64,000 bases of DNA, taken from Haliclystus octoradiatus (taxonomy: Eukaryota; Cnidaria; Staurozoa; Stauromedusae; Haliclystidae). The first letter of the stretch is position 1; each line of letters begins with the position of its first letter. The notes beneath the pieces are model-generated. The model saw only the letters and a list, made by a program, of their open reading frames with translations. It did not search any database and was not told the origin of the DNA. This document shows positions 43,341 to 56,634 of this stretch, piece after piece. The stretch lies in contig OU744452.1 of the NCBI GenBank assembly GCA_916610825.1, positions 5,954,521 to 6,018,520 of the forward strand, written 5' to 3'. The translations under genes were made by a program, and so were the position numbers.

Positions 43341-44560
43341 TTGATTGATTGATTGATTTATTTTGTCAAAAGTAAAAATGAGAATTTTGACAGGCAAATA
43401 AAGGGAGTCTGGAGCAACTCCATTCTCCACTTACACGCAGCCTTGAAAATACATTAAAGTTATAAAAAGTTTACTTAACAGTTAAATGATGAATGATTAT
43501 ACCATTTATATATTTTGCAAAAACGTGATTAATCGATATTATCTATATTGTTTTTAAAATTTGCTATGGCTTTAGAGCTAACAGTATCTTGAGACAAGGC
43601 ATTCCACCATGGTATTACACGGTGATAGAATAGATGCTTGGTAGTATCAAGGCGTGGCATTTTTAATGCTTTAAATTTAAGGTGATGTCCATGTAAAGTG
43701 TACTTTGATAGGTCATACTTAACTGACAATGTATCCATATTTAGATCTACTAAGTTATTGATGACTTTGAATAAACTAGTTGAATCCGATTTAACTCTTC
43801 TTAATTCCAATGATTCTAGTTGAAAAATCTGTAAGCGATGAACGTAACTCTCATAGTGCAAATGGATTCGTTTACAAACTCTCGTAGTATAACAACGCTG
43901 GACATTTTCTACTAAATTAATATCTTTGTGCAGCTATAGGTTCCATGTTGGATACGCTGATTCTAACAAAGGTCTGACGTAAACTTTGTAAGCACGAATC
44001 AGAATGTCAATTTAATTGGAATGGAAACATTTGAAAATTAGATATGACCATGAATTTGCTTTTGCAGCTATCATAGAGCAGTGAGATGATGGTTTGAGGT
44101 CTGGGGTTAATGCAATACCAAGGTCATGAACATTGGCAACATTAGCAAAATCTTTGTTTCCAATACAGTAAGACGATTGAGATATCTTCAGGTTACCCGT
44201 GGAAGAGGTTCAACATTTTTCATAGGCAATTCGCAATTGCCAAGTCTCTTCCGAGTTGTGAAGATTTTGTAGGGTATGTCCCAGACTATCACATATGCCC
44301 GCACAAATATCTTACCGAGAGCAGTAAAACTTACTGTCGTCAGCAAAAAGTTGAACTTGTGTTGGCTTCTCAAGGCAGCTCTGACAAGGATGATTTCCCT
44401 TTCTTGAAAATAGGAATCACAATAGCAATTTCCATATCTTAGGTTTCAAAAATGATTCAAACAAGCAAAAAGACTGGACCCCTGGATATTTCTTCATGTT
44501 GGTGTTTGACATTATTGACAAACAGAACATTAGAGTTAAATAAAATTTTCAAAGAAAGGT
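43341..44560 (-). pseudogene. Decayed CR1/L2/Jockey-like LINE, 3' part
   Basis: The minus strand shows the C-terminal part of a second, unrelated non-LTR RT. Order: a degraded FADD-region and the LPMKN block near 44200-44380, DLGIALTPDLKPSSH (~44090-44130), VRPLLESAYPTWNL (~43940-43985), then an open 110-codon end (43529-43861) with LELRRVKSDSTSLFKVIN and VIPWWNALSQDTVSS. Several stops and shifts break the frame. The 3' end has a short (AATC)n tail (43341-43365), as in CR1/L2-like elements. Confidence 0.75.
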
Positions 44561-47500
44561 TGATAATATTTGGAAACAAGTATATTTAAAATGTGTTCAA
44601 ATCACAGTTTTTACGCCTTCGAGTCATTTCAACTTAGAAAACAAAGTATACTATAGTTGAATCCCCGTGAGAATCACCTTAATCCCCGCCTTAATCATAC
44701 ATAATTATGCGATATACATAATTTTCATTTACACACCCAAGCCACCAAATTTTGGAGTCTGATATTGCTGCCAATATTTTGCTAGAAGGTATGATGTCAA
44801 CAATTGAACAAAGGCTACAATGGAATATTTTTGGAGGACGGTGTGTAAAGGGAGAATTTGCCAAAAAAATTACATCATTTGGCTGCGTTTTATTAATTTT
44901 GAAAGGACTTGAAAAACGTAGTTTTGCGGAAAGGAGACAGATTGGCTGTAGGTAACGATAAGTTGATATGGTTTCGGAACAGTAGTTTGGTGCCATTGCA
45001 CATGTTTTTGGTAAAGGCGAAATAAGCGATCAAATATTTTTGGGGATTAGCATGCACGCGTGTACCTTTTCTGCCATTTCAAGACCACAACCAACGCTTG
45101 GCCTTATAATATTAGTCTCGTTCCATCACGGCGCCTCACTGAAATGCTGTGCGAAAATGAGGACCGTTATAGAACGAGGCTATGGCCTTATGATAATTTG
45201 ATTCAAATCAATGGTCGCGTGCGCATGTGCCAGATTATGAGACATCTTTTTAAACTAAGGACTGAAACAATAACAACACTCTGGCAAAGTAAGCCCCTTA
45301 CTTCAACGTTTAAAATGCTCTTTCAAGTTGCTTACAATTAGTAATCATGAGACATATTACCGGGTTTGTTTCGCCAGTCTCTCCAGCGTTGATGTCTGTC
45401 TTCGATGGGCGAGTGGAGCGAGCCAAAGCTTTAAGAAGCCTTAAAATGTTCTAGGAATTCAAGGAATTTCTTTCAAAGTCATCATCAAACTTTTGTCAGT
45501 TTATTTTCATTGAATTCCTTAATTTCAATCAGTTTATCGTCATGCAGATCCAGATAATGAAAACGGCTGACAAGTACAGTGAATACTGAATATGCCCGAC
45601 AATGTGCTGAAAATCCAGGATTTGCCGACATAATTTTGCTCGGAGGATGTTCCACCCCACCAGGGCTGTTCCTAGTATTGTGGTTTTGAGGGCGTGACAC
45701 CCCCCTTGTGACTTGGTCAGTCGGCAAATCTGCCTCAAAAAGTCTCCAATCAGGAGAAGAGAGAAGAATTGACTAAGGAGTATGGTGATATACGCTTTCT
45801 AAGAGTATTAATAAGAGGGTTCTTTCAATTCTTGGCTAATTATTCATGTCCACCCAAATCACGAATACGGTAGAGATAATTATCTTCAACTTTAGTGATG
45901 TTTAATCAGGACAGACGAGAGAAATTTTGGGCCCGATCCGCTAGGATCTCTTAAAAACATGGCCCGAAAATTTTCATCGCTACGCTCGCCAATATACCGA
46001 TGGTGACTTCAGTTCGATGTACAATTTAACCACGCACTGCAAACCACGTGTGGCGGATTCAACTCTGGATACTGCGCGTTAAACTTGCTCCAAATTTACG
46101 GTTACATATCCGGATCGGACTGCGGTGAAGTTGGCAAATCTATTGCTCCGCACCACCCTCAAAAATTTTTTCGGGACAGTCCTGATTGGGAACCTTGCAA
46201 AAATGTTGATAACATTTAGATGTACAGTCAGCTGTATGTTTTTGGGGTTATATATTTCATTTTGTATGTTTAAAGAACGTGATGGTAACTTGGATCGTCC
46301 TGAAGTAGTATATCACCATGCATAAATGCATTTTGAATAGCAAAGGAGTTAACTGAGTTACCCTACCAGAAAGGCTCCTAGTTATATCACATATTTTATC
46401 ATTTAATTTAGCGAAGCATCCTCAACTAACCTCTACTTTTATCGTCTTTTCTTTCCTGTTGGATTCATTTCGACCTGGTAATGAACAGATCATGATAAAG
46501 GGGACAAAAGCAACTAGCAAATTTAAAAATAAATTTGGTAGTTGATTTCGCCTCCTTCAAGAAATCAGTAACGCCATTGCCACGTTTGTTTGGTGAAACA
46601 GATCCTGTTGAATAGAAATAAAATTATTACAAAGCAAACTTTGAAAAAATCCCGCTAAGAATGTAGTTAGAATATACATTCTTTAACATTCTTCTTTCAA
46701 GAATGTTTTCTATAGTGACAAGAATAATTTGTACATATCCAAGAATGTGGAATTGCCTTTAGATTAAATATTCTTGTACTTTTCAATATTCTTAAATAGT
46801 CTTAAACATGGAATTGAAGTGCTGTGGAAAGGCACTGAAGTGCTGTGAATCATAGTTCTTTATAAAGTATATCCTGTTTTAATTAATGTTAGATCATAAA
46901 TGGCTGGAACAACCGTCTATAGAGTTTCGAATGTCTTAAGTGCAAAGCTAATCAGGATTAGATTGCAAGAATCTGGCAGCATAAAAAATGCACGAAAAAA
47001 TTATATTCTTGTAAGAAGATTTCATTTGATTCAAAGTCTGTTTTACTTGAGTTTCGCTGAAGCTTCCTGTTTCAAGACATTTTAAAACACTTGAATCAAG
47101 TAAAGTAAACCTGCATTTTTACTGTGTAGCTTATGAGTTGTTCTTGACAAAACAATTGTCATTTCTCTTATGGTTTTCATGTTTATACGCAAGAATTAAG
47201 GTGGTTATTCGGCAGGATCAAGTATTCGATGTGCGTTTTCAAGTATCTGATCTCTGTTTTGTGAAAGTTTTGAACGCCATTCGCAACATGACACACTATA
47301 TAATTGATTGAAGTCTTTAAACAAAATTTGATGCTTCTTAGACAATAAACCAGTTATGTTGTTCAGTCTATGATCAATATCATTGTATTTATATATAATC
47401 AATCTAACAAGTATATTTTACTGATTGAAATATACATTTATTAGATAAACAGATATGATCTTTCCTGACCTAACGACATTTGACTCGACCTTCCCGATAT

Positions 47501-47890
47501 CGTTGACTGCATCCCCTCTGAAAAGCGTTAGAAGGGATAAGTTTCCTTCTTTTTAAACATTATCCCCTCATAAAAACGAAACATATATTCTTACATTATC
47601 TAATATATCCTACAAATTAAACACTCGCGATTAATATCATGTAAATATCATGAAATATTATTAGACGACACAGTTATCAATTCAATTAACTTTACCTGAT
47701 ATATTTGGCTTGAATTGTAGATCAATGATTTGAAACTTCACTATTGCTTGATGCTCGATGTTATAATTGCCATCAGCTGTATTCAGGCTTTATACGCCAA
47801 CATGAATGATCTCACACAGAGTTGAGTGCATTACATCCGAAATGAGGAATGCGTATAAAGTTTGAGCCAATCAAGCTTAGATCATACTTA
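44561..47890. other. Intergenic DNA without recognised features
   Basis: Only short unsupported ORFs. A run of small inverted AGAATG/CATTCT motifs lies near 46650-46800. Nothing resembling a known gene, RNA or element was seen. Confidence 0.45.
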
Positions 47891-47894
47891 CCTC

Positions 47895-48290
47895 ATAATA
47901 TGAACACGACCCTTTGATCCGTATTACTGAATTGAATCCGCGTGCATTGATCGATGGCATATCACTATAGCTGTGTTAAAGTGTAACCGCCTACGGTTCC
48001 GTGCACACTGAATGTTTCTATAAGAACGCAATATGAACACACACTCTGTTGATCCGTACTACTGGATTGAATCCGCGTGCATTGATCGATAGCATATCAT
48101 TATAGCTGTGTTCAAGTGTAACCATTACGGTTGCGTGCACACTGAATGTTTCTATAAGAACGCAATATGAACATACAATCCGTTGATCCATTAAATTAAA
48201 TTATATAGAACTTGTGCACTGATCGAAATGATGTAATTATTGCCGTGTGCAATTTATTCAACATGGTTCACTGCATTTTGCATTCTATAG
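47895..48290. repeat. 133-bp tandem repeat, ~2.5-3 copies
   Basis: Units start at AATATGAACA near 47897, 48030 and 48163. They share TTGAATCCGCGTGCATTGAT, ATCACTATAGCTGTGTT and GTGCACACTGAATGTTTCTA. The third unit is diverged. Confidence 0.85.
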
Positions 48291-50180
48291 CAACACAGTA
48301 TATATGGAAAGCTCCTCCATAGATAAAGTAGATATATATAAATATAATAGTTATACTATATGGAATGTTTCAACGCATATAAACCTATACGGTTTACTTC
48401 TATATTAATATATAAACACGTAATTAGCGTGTTTCTGTGTGGAAGAAACTGTCATGTATTTTGTTTAATTCAGAACTTAACCACATCATTGATATTCATT
48501 TCAGAGACACGAACTAAGACAAGACTACTCGAATAGCGCACAAGTACACGAAAAGTTGTACTTAAGATATATACGAAGATATACACTCAATAATAATTGA
48601 TGTTACGGCATATATTAGATAGAAAGTGTTTAATTGCATGACCAATTTGACCATAGTTTTCCAGACAATTTTATTCATAAAATTAAAGCTAAAAAATCTA
48701 AAGCTGGATTGAATCATAGTTTTTTGTGTTTTGGATGTAATCGAGCGTAGTTATGAGTCACATCAGTTTTATTTTCATTAATAAATGTTAAAAGCATAAA
48801 TTTGATCATCGCGCGTTGCAGACTCAAAGTTGCAAAATGAATGCCATTTCTGAAGCCACAGAGTAATGTGTATCAAGCACCATATTTAAACCCGCTAATC
48901 AATATTATGCCTTTAAATTAAAAAAAAAGAGATTAGTCAAATTATCATTATGTAAATTGCTATGAATCTCCCTCCCTGTTATATTGAAATTATTAACATG
49001 GGGCTCTGGTCATAGGGGGAAATTGGATAATATAAAAAATTGCACCCAGAAAAAATATCTCCTTTTTCTTAAGTTGTAAATGTGATTCTCCTTGATAAAA
49101 ATTAAGTCCGCTATGAGAATATAAGTGAGTCGAGTATCAAAAGAAACCGCTCAAAACAATCATCATCATCATTAATTCAAAAAAATATCTGATAGATTTA
49201 TAGTTTTTATTCAATAGGATATAAAGCTTTTTCCATGATATATGATATACATGATAATATATACAATTTAGTAATGCTTGATCGATATGCACTATCATCT
49301 GCTGAAGAAATAGAAATGTGATGTAATTAGCACCGCATGTTTCATGTTGTTTGGTTAGGACGAATCTCGAAGCATAATTCAGTTGGAACTTCTGAATCCT
49401 CGCCATTATGGCTATACCTGCATTTAAGGTCACTGTGTATAAATATTCTTGCAATTAATAAGGATAATAAGACGACGTGGAAATAGGAATTAGTATACTG
49501 GAAATTTGAAACGTTTGTTTTGAAAAACTCTATAAACATGTATCCTTGTTCATCAGGTTTATTGGACCATGATGGACTTTTTGCACGCTCCATGCGAGTA
49601 GGATCGTAATCGTGATCTTTCAGGTTCAAATGTTTAACAATTGATCCGTATCTTTATTTTTGTAAAATGCACGCTTTTACTTTTACATCCGAAATCAGAA
49701 ATATGACTGAACATTTTGCTTTGGATTAGAATAAGGAACCTTATTTTCATATATGGTTGTTTCAATAAAATTATTTTGTTGAATTTCGATACATTTATTT
49801 GGTCCGCCAGAGCACTGACTAAACCCGTGTGACTAAAGAGTTGTCTTCCTTTACTCAAGCTTATTTTTGAAGAGTTTTTTTGTGGAAATTCTTTATTTAT
49901 AGGTTTTTTTCCTTCTTTTCTTGCCAAAATGTGAAAATGAATTATTATGAAGTGGCAATATATATCTTTATCTAAAGATTCTAGACAAATTTGCTTTCTA
50001 TATATTTAATCTCTTTTCGGATCTCCTTCTTTGCTTCTGCTTCGTGGTCTATTACCTTAAATAACCGTAAAACCTTAAATACACGTTTAGCAATCATTCT
50101 CTGCTGAATAACGAAGTACTTTATTCGCCACCATGAAGGCTGTGAAAGGTATGAACTGTCGTAGTTTTCTCTTCCATCGC
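48291..50180. other. Intergenic DNA without supported gene
   Basis: AT-rich. A minus-strand frame at 49342-49629 (95 codons, with DHDYDPTRMERAKSPSWS) has a coding-like feel but no recognisable family or splice support. Confidence 0.35.
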
Positions 50181-50189
50181 AGAAATAGT

Positions 50190-51113
50190 TAACCTGCGCG
50201 CAGACCTTTCTTGAAAATCGTACTTCCTCGTTAGTAAGGTCTGCGCATCCGAGCGAATTCTCTTGTTCTGAGAGGAAGGGTCATAATTAAAAGCTATTGT
50301 GATTTCGTTCTTGAGTACGACATGGCTTGTACTGGTCAGTGATTGGTTGATATTTTCAGCTATTGTTTAGCAAATATTTTTTCAAAATTGTCTTCACATC
50401 AACGTGTAACGATCGATGATAAACAATTTACGCAGTTTACGGAACGGGATTACGATATCAAATTTGAATTTACAACAAAGATGTTATCATGTTCTCGTTG
50501 GTTTACATATTATCAAATAGAAGAAAGGTTTCCTAAGCTTATTTTTTTTTTTGGACTGCCATGTTTAGTGTTTACTGTTTCCAAGTATTTCAAAGAATTG
50601 ACTTAAAAGCGGGCTTATAAGCAACTGATTATATAAAACAGTAGCTCTAAATCACTGACATTATTGGTGATTTCAGTCAAATGTTCATTGACAGTTCAAA
50701 ATGAATGAATACTCAAGTCGAAAAACATTATTTAGAGACAGAAGCGCCACAGTATAACCGATAATAACTTGGATTTGGCTTATTTAATAGCTGAACCTAC
50801 TGAACTGAACTGAATTTCTAACAAAACCACCACTTCTTGATGAATTTTTTTCTGGTAATTTCACTAAAATAAAATCGAAAAGTTCCATAAAAGTGGAGCT
50901 GTGTTTAAATAGATTAAAAGCTTTTTATTAAAAAAATTTTCATGTTCCTGGATGTGTTGTTTTCACACGAATGGTCGACATTGCAATGGTATGCGTTTCA
51001 CGCAGAGTGGGCGCATCTTTTGGTCGTCTCAGCATTTCATGTCAGAGCAAGAGATTTCGCTCGGATGCGCGAAAATAGGATGGGCGAGGAAGTAAGATTT
51101 TCAAGTAAGGCTA
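50190..51113. mobile_element. Non-autonomous TIR element, 924 bp, 9-bp TSD
   Basis: Flanked by AGAAATAGT (50181-50189 and 51114-51122). The TIR begins TAACCTGCGCGCAGACC at the left; the right end (TAGCCTTACTTGAAAATC inverted) matches less at the tip but strongly inward (TTGAAAATC, TACTTCCTCG, GCATCCGAGCGAA). About 95 bp of TIR. Related by its left tip to the element at 61480-62681. No transposase. Confidence 0.75.
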
Positions 51114-51910
51114 AGAAATAGTGAAATCATTTAGAAATTTCGAAGAAACAGCAGAAACGACAACAAGAAATGACAAACTTAAAGGCAGTATGGCAAGAGA
51201 TACGCGCCAAACTGAAATCAATACGCAAGGGGCTAAATTACGCAGCTAATTAAAATCATTACGTAACCATTGACCAATCGTAGAGTCGCTCTTTCCAATC
51301 TTGAAATTCCATATATCAAATGTTGGGAAAATGCTGACTGGGGTTATTTAGTGGAATATCAATTTACGAAATGATAATAATAACTTTTGACGCAATAGAA
51401 CAAATCAAAAACATTAATTTACAGCCAGTAATAATAACTAGTGACTCAATCGAATGATCCAAATGAGTTTGTTATTTGTTCCAAATGATCGTTATATAAT
51501 GAAGCCATTTTTAATTTGGATCAATTTTACTGGATCCCTAATTTCTGCTTAGTAATATATGCGTTAACTATATATGCTATTAAAGGGCTATCACAAACTT
51601 GCCATCTTTGCATTCATATTTACTAAACGAGAAAATGCTGGGAGACACGAGTGAAGCGCTAAAATATCACCAACTTTTTCGAGTTTAGTAAATGTGAATA
51701 CAATCATTTGCAAGCGTGTGGTAACCCTTTTCTAAAATAAAACAAACGTCGGAAGCTCATTCGATGGAAAGTTCTCAATTCACGAATTCACAATTTAAAA
51801 GTCAACTACAATTCATAAACCAAGCAAATGAAATCCCACAACAAAATATTGTTGAATAAAGAAAGACACATCGTACAAGAACGCCTGTAATATAAATTGT
51901 ACATAGTTCT

Positions 51911-52088
51911 TGTTATAAGTTGTGTAATTAATTTGCATACAATAAATATTACATAAGTGAGGCTAAACAAAGAGGACGGCCTGCTAGAAAACATGTGCGT
52001 TTCAAACTAGTTGGTTATTGATATTAATATACATTCTTTATGTTCTTTACTTGAATATTGTTGTTTATGACTCGTACAAATTATAACA
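51911..52088 (+). repeat. Ty3/gypsy 5' LTR, 178 bp
   Basis: Begins TGTTATAA and ends TTATAACA, a perfect terminal inversion with TG...CA. It differs from the 3' LTR at one position that I can see (G versus T near the end). It contains an AATAAA. Confidence 0.95.
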
Positions 52089-52102
52089 TGGTGTCAGATG
52101 TG
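52089..52102 (+). promoter_or_regulatory. Primer-binding site, tRNA-Leu type
   Basis: TGGTGTCAGATGTG directly follows the LTR. TGGTGTCAGA-GTG is the complement of the CCA end of eukaryotic tRNA-Leu, with one mismatch in this stretch. Confidence 0.7.
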
Positions 52103-52154
52103 TTTTGAATATTATCCTGTTGATTCAGTTCTCAGTGTATAGTAAATTTTTGAA

Positions 52155-53056
52155 ATGGCTGAACAAGATTCTTTTACTAAACCAGGGCCACTAATTATCG
52201 ATGCTCAAGCTGCAGAGAACTGGAGAAAGTTCTTTATGTGCTTTGAAATATATTTAATAGCAAAAGAAAAAGACGGCAAAAGTGATAAGCTCAAGGTAAA
52301 TTTATTACTTCATTTTGCTGGATCGAAGGCCATTGAAGAGTACAGCCATTTTGTTTTCGGGTAAAATGAGAGCAAGGTAAGCTATCAAGACGTTTGCAGG
52401 AAGTTTGAAGAGTTATGCCGAGGTGCAAAGAATGCAATATATGAAAGATTTATATTTAATATCAGAGTACAAAAGGAAGGTGAGAGAATAGATCAATTTG
52501 TCACTGATTTAAAAAGGCTTGCATTATCCTGTGAGTTTGGCAATATTAAAGAATCGTTAATAATAGAGACAGAATAGTTGGAGGCATACAATCAAATGTA
52601 CTTCGTGGAGAACTATTAAAGAAGCCTAACTTAGATCTTAATACTGCTCATAATTACTGTAGAACCTTTGAGGCAACTGAAATTCAAAAAGACAAATTTA
52701 CCGCTATATCTAGTGAAACTAATGACATTGAAGCAACTGTAAATGCTATCAATCAAAGGCAATATGAAAAGACAACTAAGAACTGGAAATGTAAATACTG
52801 TGGCTACCAACATGCGAAAAATAAATGTCCAGCCTACAAACAAGAATGTCGGTCATGCAAAAATATTGGTCATTTTGCCAAGATGTGCACGAAAAACACA
52901 CTCACTACTCCACGACAACATGTATCTACTGTTTCAAAATCAGAAAACGATGACAATGATGATGTGAATTATGTATACTTTGGTTCTGTAGAATGTTCAT
53001 CAGTTACTCAAGCTTCAAAGAAAAAGGAAAGGAAAGAGTTAGTTACCTTGATAGTC
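52155..53056 (+). pseudogene. gypsy gag (broken)
   Basis: The ATG at 52155 opens 69 codons (MAEQDSFTKPGP...). A TAA at 52362-52364 is followed by the same frame continuing with gag-like sequence (YQDVCRKFEELCRGAK). A frameshift lies near 52565. Further on, two zinc knuckles, CX2CX3HX4C and CX2CX4HX4C, mark the nucleocapsid (about 52789-52890). The protein would package element RNA in the virus-like particle. Confidence 0.8.
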
Positions 53057-53057
53057 A

Positions 53058-53576
53058 ATGGGACAAACAGAATTCAAGGCAGACACTGGAGCGGAGGCGA
53101 CAATTATTCCTTATGATATATATAAATCATTGACAAACAAACCTCTAAAACCTTCCAAACAACCTCTAAGAGGGTGGTTATCTGAAAAACCACTATACCC
53201 AAAAGGATACATCACTATGATGACAGCGTACAATAAACGGACAGTTCCAATTAGATTTCTTGTTGTAGAAGGAAATTTCACACCGCTACTTGGATGCGAC
53301 TCGTGTTTAGATTTGGAGGTGTTGACATTTATGAAAGTGGACATTATTTATAATATGAGTAATGAGTGCCACACTGGGCCAGAGTTGATTCAAAATGATT
53401 TGTTATTGAAAGAATTTAAGGATTGCTTTCATGAAATACCTGGCTGCCTTCCCAGAAAAATAAGCCTTGAAATTGATGAACAAATTACACCAGTAGTTCA
53501 TGCACCAAGGCGTCTACCTATTGCTTTTCAAGATGCAGTGAAGGAGAAGCTAGCTGATATGGAAAAAATGGCATAA
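53058..53576 (+). pseudogene. gypsy protease and start of RT (frameshifted)
   Basis: The DTGAEATIIP active-site motif of a retroviral-type aspartic protease is intact, with LLGCDSCLDL downstream. The frame ends at tandem TAA codons near 53573, where a single-base shift would be needed to enter the RT frame at PWVSSMVVVD. Confidence 0.85.
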
Positions 53577-53579
53577 TAA

Positions 53580-55048
53580 AGAGAGAGGCTGAGCATACGC
53601 CATGGGTGTCTTCAATGGTTGTAGTTGATAAAAGAAAATGTAAAGATAATAATCGACCGGGAAATAAAGACATTAGAATCTGTATTGATCCTCGTGATTT
53701 GAACAAAGCATTGAAGAGAATACCCCATCCAATGGCAACTATAGAGGATGTAGTCAGCCGACTTGAAGGGGTCAAATTAGTTACATCATTAAATGCGAGC
53801 AGTGGATATTGGCAGTTACCAATGGATGAAAAGAGTTCCAAGCTACTAACGTTTAACACACCTTGGGGAACTTATCGATTCACCCGTTTACCTTTTGGAA
53901 TTGCTCCAGCACCTGAAATTTATCAACGTGAAATTGAGCGCCTATTTGCTGGACTTCCTGTTGAAATCATAGTCGATGATTTCCTTATTCATGGTACTAA
54001 TCAGGAAGACCTAGATAAGAAAACACGAATGATACTTGAACGCAGCAGAGAAATCGGTCTTAAATTTTATCCTAACAAAATTAAGCTGCGCACAAAAGAA
54101 ATATCATATGTTGGACATATATTAACCGGAAGTGGAATAACTGCTGATCCGGGTAAAATTGAAGCAATTAAGAATATACCACCACCTACCGATAAAGAAG
54201 GAGTAAGAAGACTACTAGGAACAGTAAATTACCTGGATAAGTTTATTGAAAATAAAGCAGACATACAAGCTCCAATAAGCCACATCACAAGACAAGACTC
54301 GTCTTTTGTTTGGGGCCCTCAGCAAAAGCAAGCATTTGAACAATTAAAGGATCGATTAACAAAGTCACCTACATTGGCATATTTTGCAAACGATAAACCA
54401 ACCGAGCTGAGCGTAGATGCAAGTGGTACTGGCCTTGGTGCTGTTTTGATGCAAGAAGGATGTCCAGTGGCATATGCCTCTAGAGCATTAACATCTTGTG
54501 AACAACGATATGCCAACATTGAACGTGAGCTGTTGGCAATAGTATTTGGAGTTACTAAATTTCACACGTATTTATATGGAAGAACTGTTCAAGTAACAAC
54601 TGATCATCGTCCACTTGAAGCGATATTTAAAAATAATCTCAATGATGCTCCTCCTCATCTTCAGCGGATGCTATTGACATTGACCAAGAATGACTTACAA
54701 GTGAGATATGTCCCTGGAAAAGAGCAAGTGGTGCCCGATTGTTTGAGCAGAGCAGCCCTTGACCAACCTGATAGTAAAGAAGATATTGCTGATGCTATTG
54801 CTGTAAATTTGGTTGCTAACCTTGGGTTGGAAAATAATTCAGTAAAACATTTCCGTACTGCTATAGAAAATGACCATGTTTCACAAACTCTAATTAAATA
54901 TATTGTTAAGGGTTGGCCATCTTACCGAAGTCAAGTTGATGATGCAGCAAAAACATATTGGAATTACAGAGAAGAAAGAAGTGTAGATGGAGGTATTATA
55001 TTCAAGTCGAATCGTTTGGTTGTTCCGAAAATTATGAGGAACTTTTAA
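53580..55048 (+). pseudogene. gypsy RT and RNase H
   Basis: Longest intact pol segment (480 codons). RT motifs: RICIDPRDLN, SLNASSGYWQLPM (motif A; the catalytic Asp of the usual LDASSGY is Asn here), FTRLPFGIAPAP and VDDFLIHG (motif C intact). RNase H: SVDASGTGLGAVL, NIERELLAIVFG and TTDHRPL, catalytic acids present. The segment ends in a frameshift before the integrase. The D-to-N change alone should abolish polymerase activity. Confidence 0.9.
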
Positions 55049-56137
55049 CAGAAATTCACAGCTCACATATGGGAGAAAGCAAAAGCCTGGCATTTGCTAG
55101 AGATTATGTATTTTGGCCTGGAATGACTGCACAAGTTAAGGGCAGAGTAGCTTCGTGCAGTATCTGCAATGCATTTAAGAATAAGCAATCAAAAGAACCA
55201 TTTTATCCTCGAGAAATACCGAGCCTCCCTTGGCAAGAAGTTGGGTCTGATCTATTTGACTTCGGTGGACACACATATCTATTAATTACTGACTTTTACT
55301 CAAAATATTTCGAAATTGAGCAGTTACAACAGCCAACTGCCCCATGTGTGATCGTCAACATGAAGAAGATATTTGCAAGGTTTGGGGTACCAGAAAATGT
55401 TTACAGTGATAATGGTCCACAATACTCAAATACTAGAAACTTGTTTTTCGCATCTCATGAGTTTAAAAGTTTGCGGCAGACTGGGGATTTTGTCACAGTA
55501 CCAGTTCACCAGAATATCCCCAGTCAAATGGTGCCGCAGAACGTGCTGTCCAAACTGCGAAAAGAATATTGAAGAAGGCAGTTAAAGCAAATGAAGATGT
55601 ATTTGAAAGTTTGCTGAAGCATAGAAACACCCCATTTGAAGACATTGGCTTTTCTTTAGTCCAATTACTAATGAGCCGACTTACTAGGACAATGATACCA
55701 ACTCATCGTCAATTACTTGTACCTATTGTAGCAGACCAAGATGATGTAGCGAAGGCATCAAAATTCCGTCAAGAGAAAATGAAAGTCACATATGATATGA
55801 CAAGTAAGCCATTACCTGGTCTCTCATCTGGGGACTCTGTACGAATTCGACCAGGAAATGAAAAGGAATGGAGACCTGCTGAAATACTCCGAGGTAATAT
55901 CTTGTTGAAGACAACTTAGGAAGAGTCTTTAGACGTAATCGGAGACACATTCTAGCTTGTCCAAAAGATATGCCAATACCACCAACATTTCATTTTGAAG
56001 ACAATAATAATGACCACTCAACTACAACTCACAACCAATCATCAGTTACGCCTCCAGAAAATGAAGTAGCATTGGAGGCACCACGACGATCTGGTAGATC
56101 CATAAATAAACCTAGCAGATTAATTGAAAACTGTTAA
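55030..56137 (+). pseudogene. gypsy integrase (broken in at least two places)
   Basis: Reading frames 54958-55572 and 55569-55919 plus a short tail. Zinc-binding part: HSSHMG...CSICNAF. Core: DLFDFGGHTYLLITDFYS (first Asp) and VYSDNGPQYS (second Asp). The third acidic residue lies in another frame near 55530 after a shift. The tail ends with the basic RRSGRSINKPSRL and a stop near 56135. Confidence 0.87.
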
Positions 56138-56171
56138 ATGCCTAACTTTCAGTTAATATTGTTAAGAGAGA

Positions 56172-56349
56172 TGTTATAAGTTGTGTAATTAATTTGCATA
56201 CAATAAATATTACATAAGTGAGGCTAAACAAAGAGGACGGCCTGCTAGAAAACATGTGCGTTTCAAACTAGTTGGTTATTGATATTAATATACATTCTTT
56301 ATGTTCTTTACTTGAATATTGTTTTTTATGACTCGTACAAATTATAACA
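56172..56349 (+). repeat. Ty3/gypsy 3' LTR, 178 bp
   Basis: Same as 51911-52088 except for one base. The near-identity indicates a recent insertion. Confidence 0.95.
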
Positions 56350-56446
56350 GTTTTCTAGAAATTGATGTACTAATTGTTATCTAAATTTAAGGTTTTCCTT
56401 GAGACAGCGTAGCCTAAAAAGGGTTAACCTTGAGAGAGCGTAGCCT

Positions 56447-56634
56447 AAATTTTCTAAAATATCCGATAGGCTTCTAATTGAAATGTCTTTAGTTCATTTT
56501 TTTCTTTTCTTGATCTCCTCTTTGATAATGCTCGCTTCGTAGTTATCAGTAGAGTTTCTCCATTTCTTAGCTTTCACTCTCTCCGCTTTAGCGAAAGTTG
56601 GTGCCTATCGGATATTTAGAGAAATTAAAGAGAA
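56447..56634. mobile_element. Foldback MITE, ~188 bp
   Basis: The ends AATTTTCTAAAATATCCGAT and the complement of ATCGGATATTTAGAGAAATT form an inverted repeat of ~24 bp, with TAGGC at the inner edge. Non-coding. It lies about 100 bp after the gypsy 3' LTR. Confidence 0.6.

Larger units (their letters stand above)
51911..56349 (+). mobile_element. Ty3/gypsy LTR retrotransposon, full length, coding region broken
   Basis: 4,439 bp with two 178-bp LTRs, a PBS, gag, protease, RT, RNase H and integrase in that order, which defines Ty3/gypsy. The flanks GTTCT and GTTTT are a likely 5-bp TSD with one mismatch. There is a short purine tract (AAGAGAGA) before the 3' LTR. The coding region has one premature stop and several frameshifts, and the RT motif A aspartate is replaced. 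Confidence 0.93.

Noticed and set aside
49342..49629. 95-aa minus-strand ORF with DHDYDPTRMERAKSPSWS
   Set aside because: Coding-like wording in part, but no family, no splice support and a hydrophobic, AT-driven middle. Left as unassigned.
56155..56349. Solo-LTR or separate element at 56 kb
   Set aside because: It is the 3' LTR of the gypsy element, with matching ends and a purine tract just upstream.
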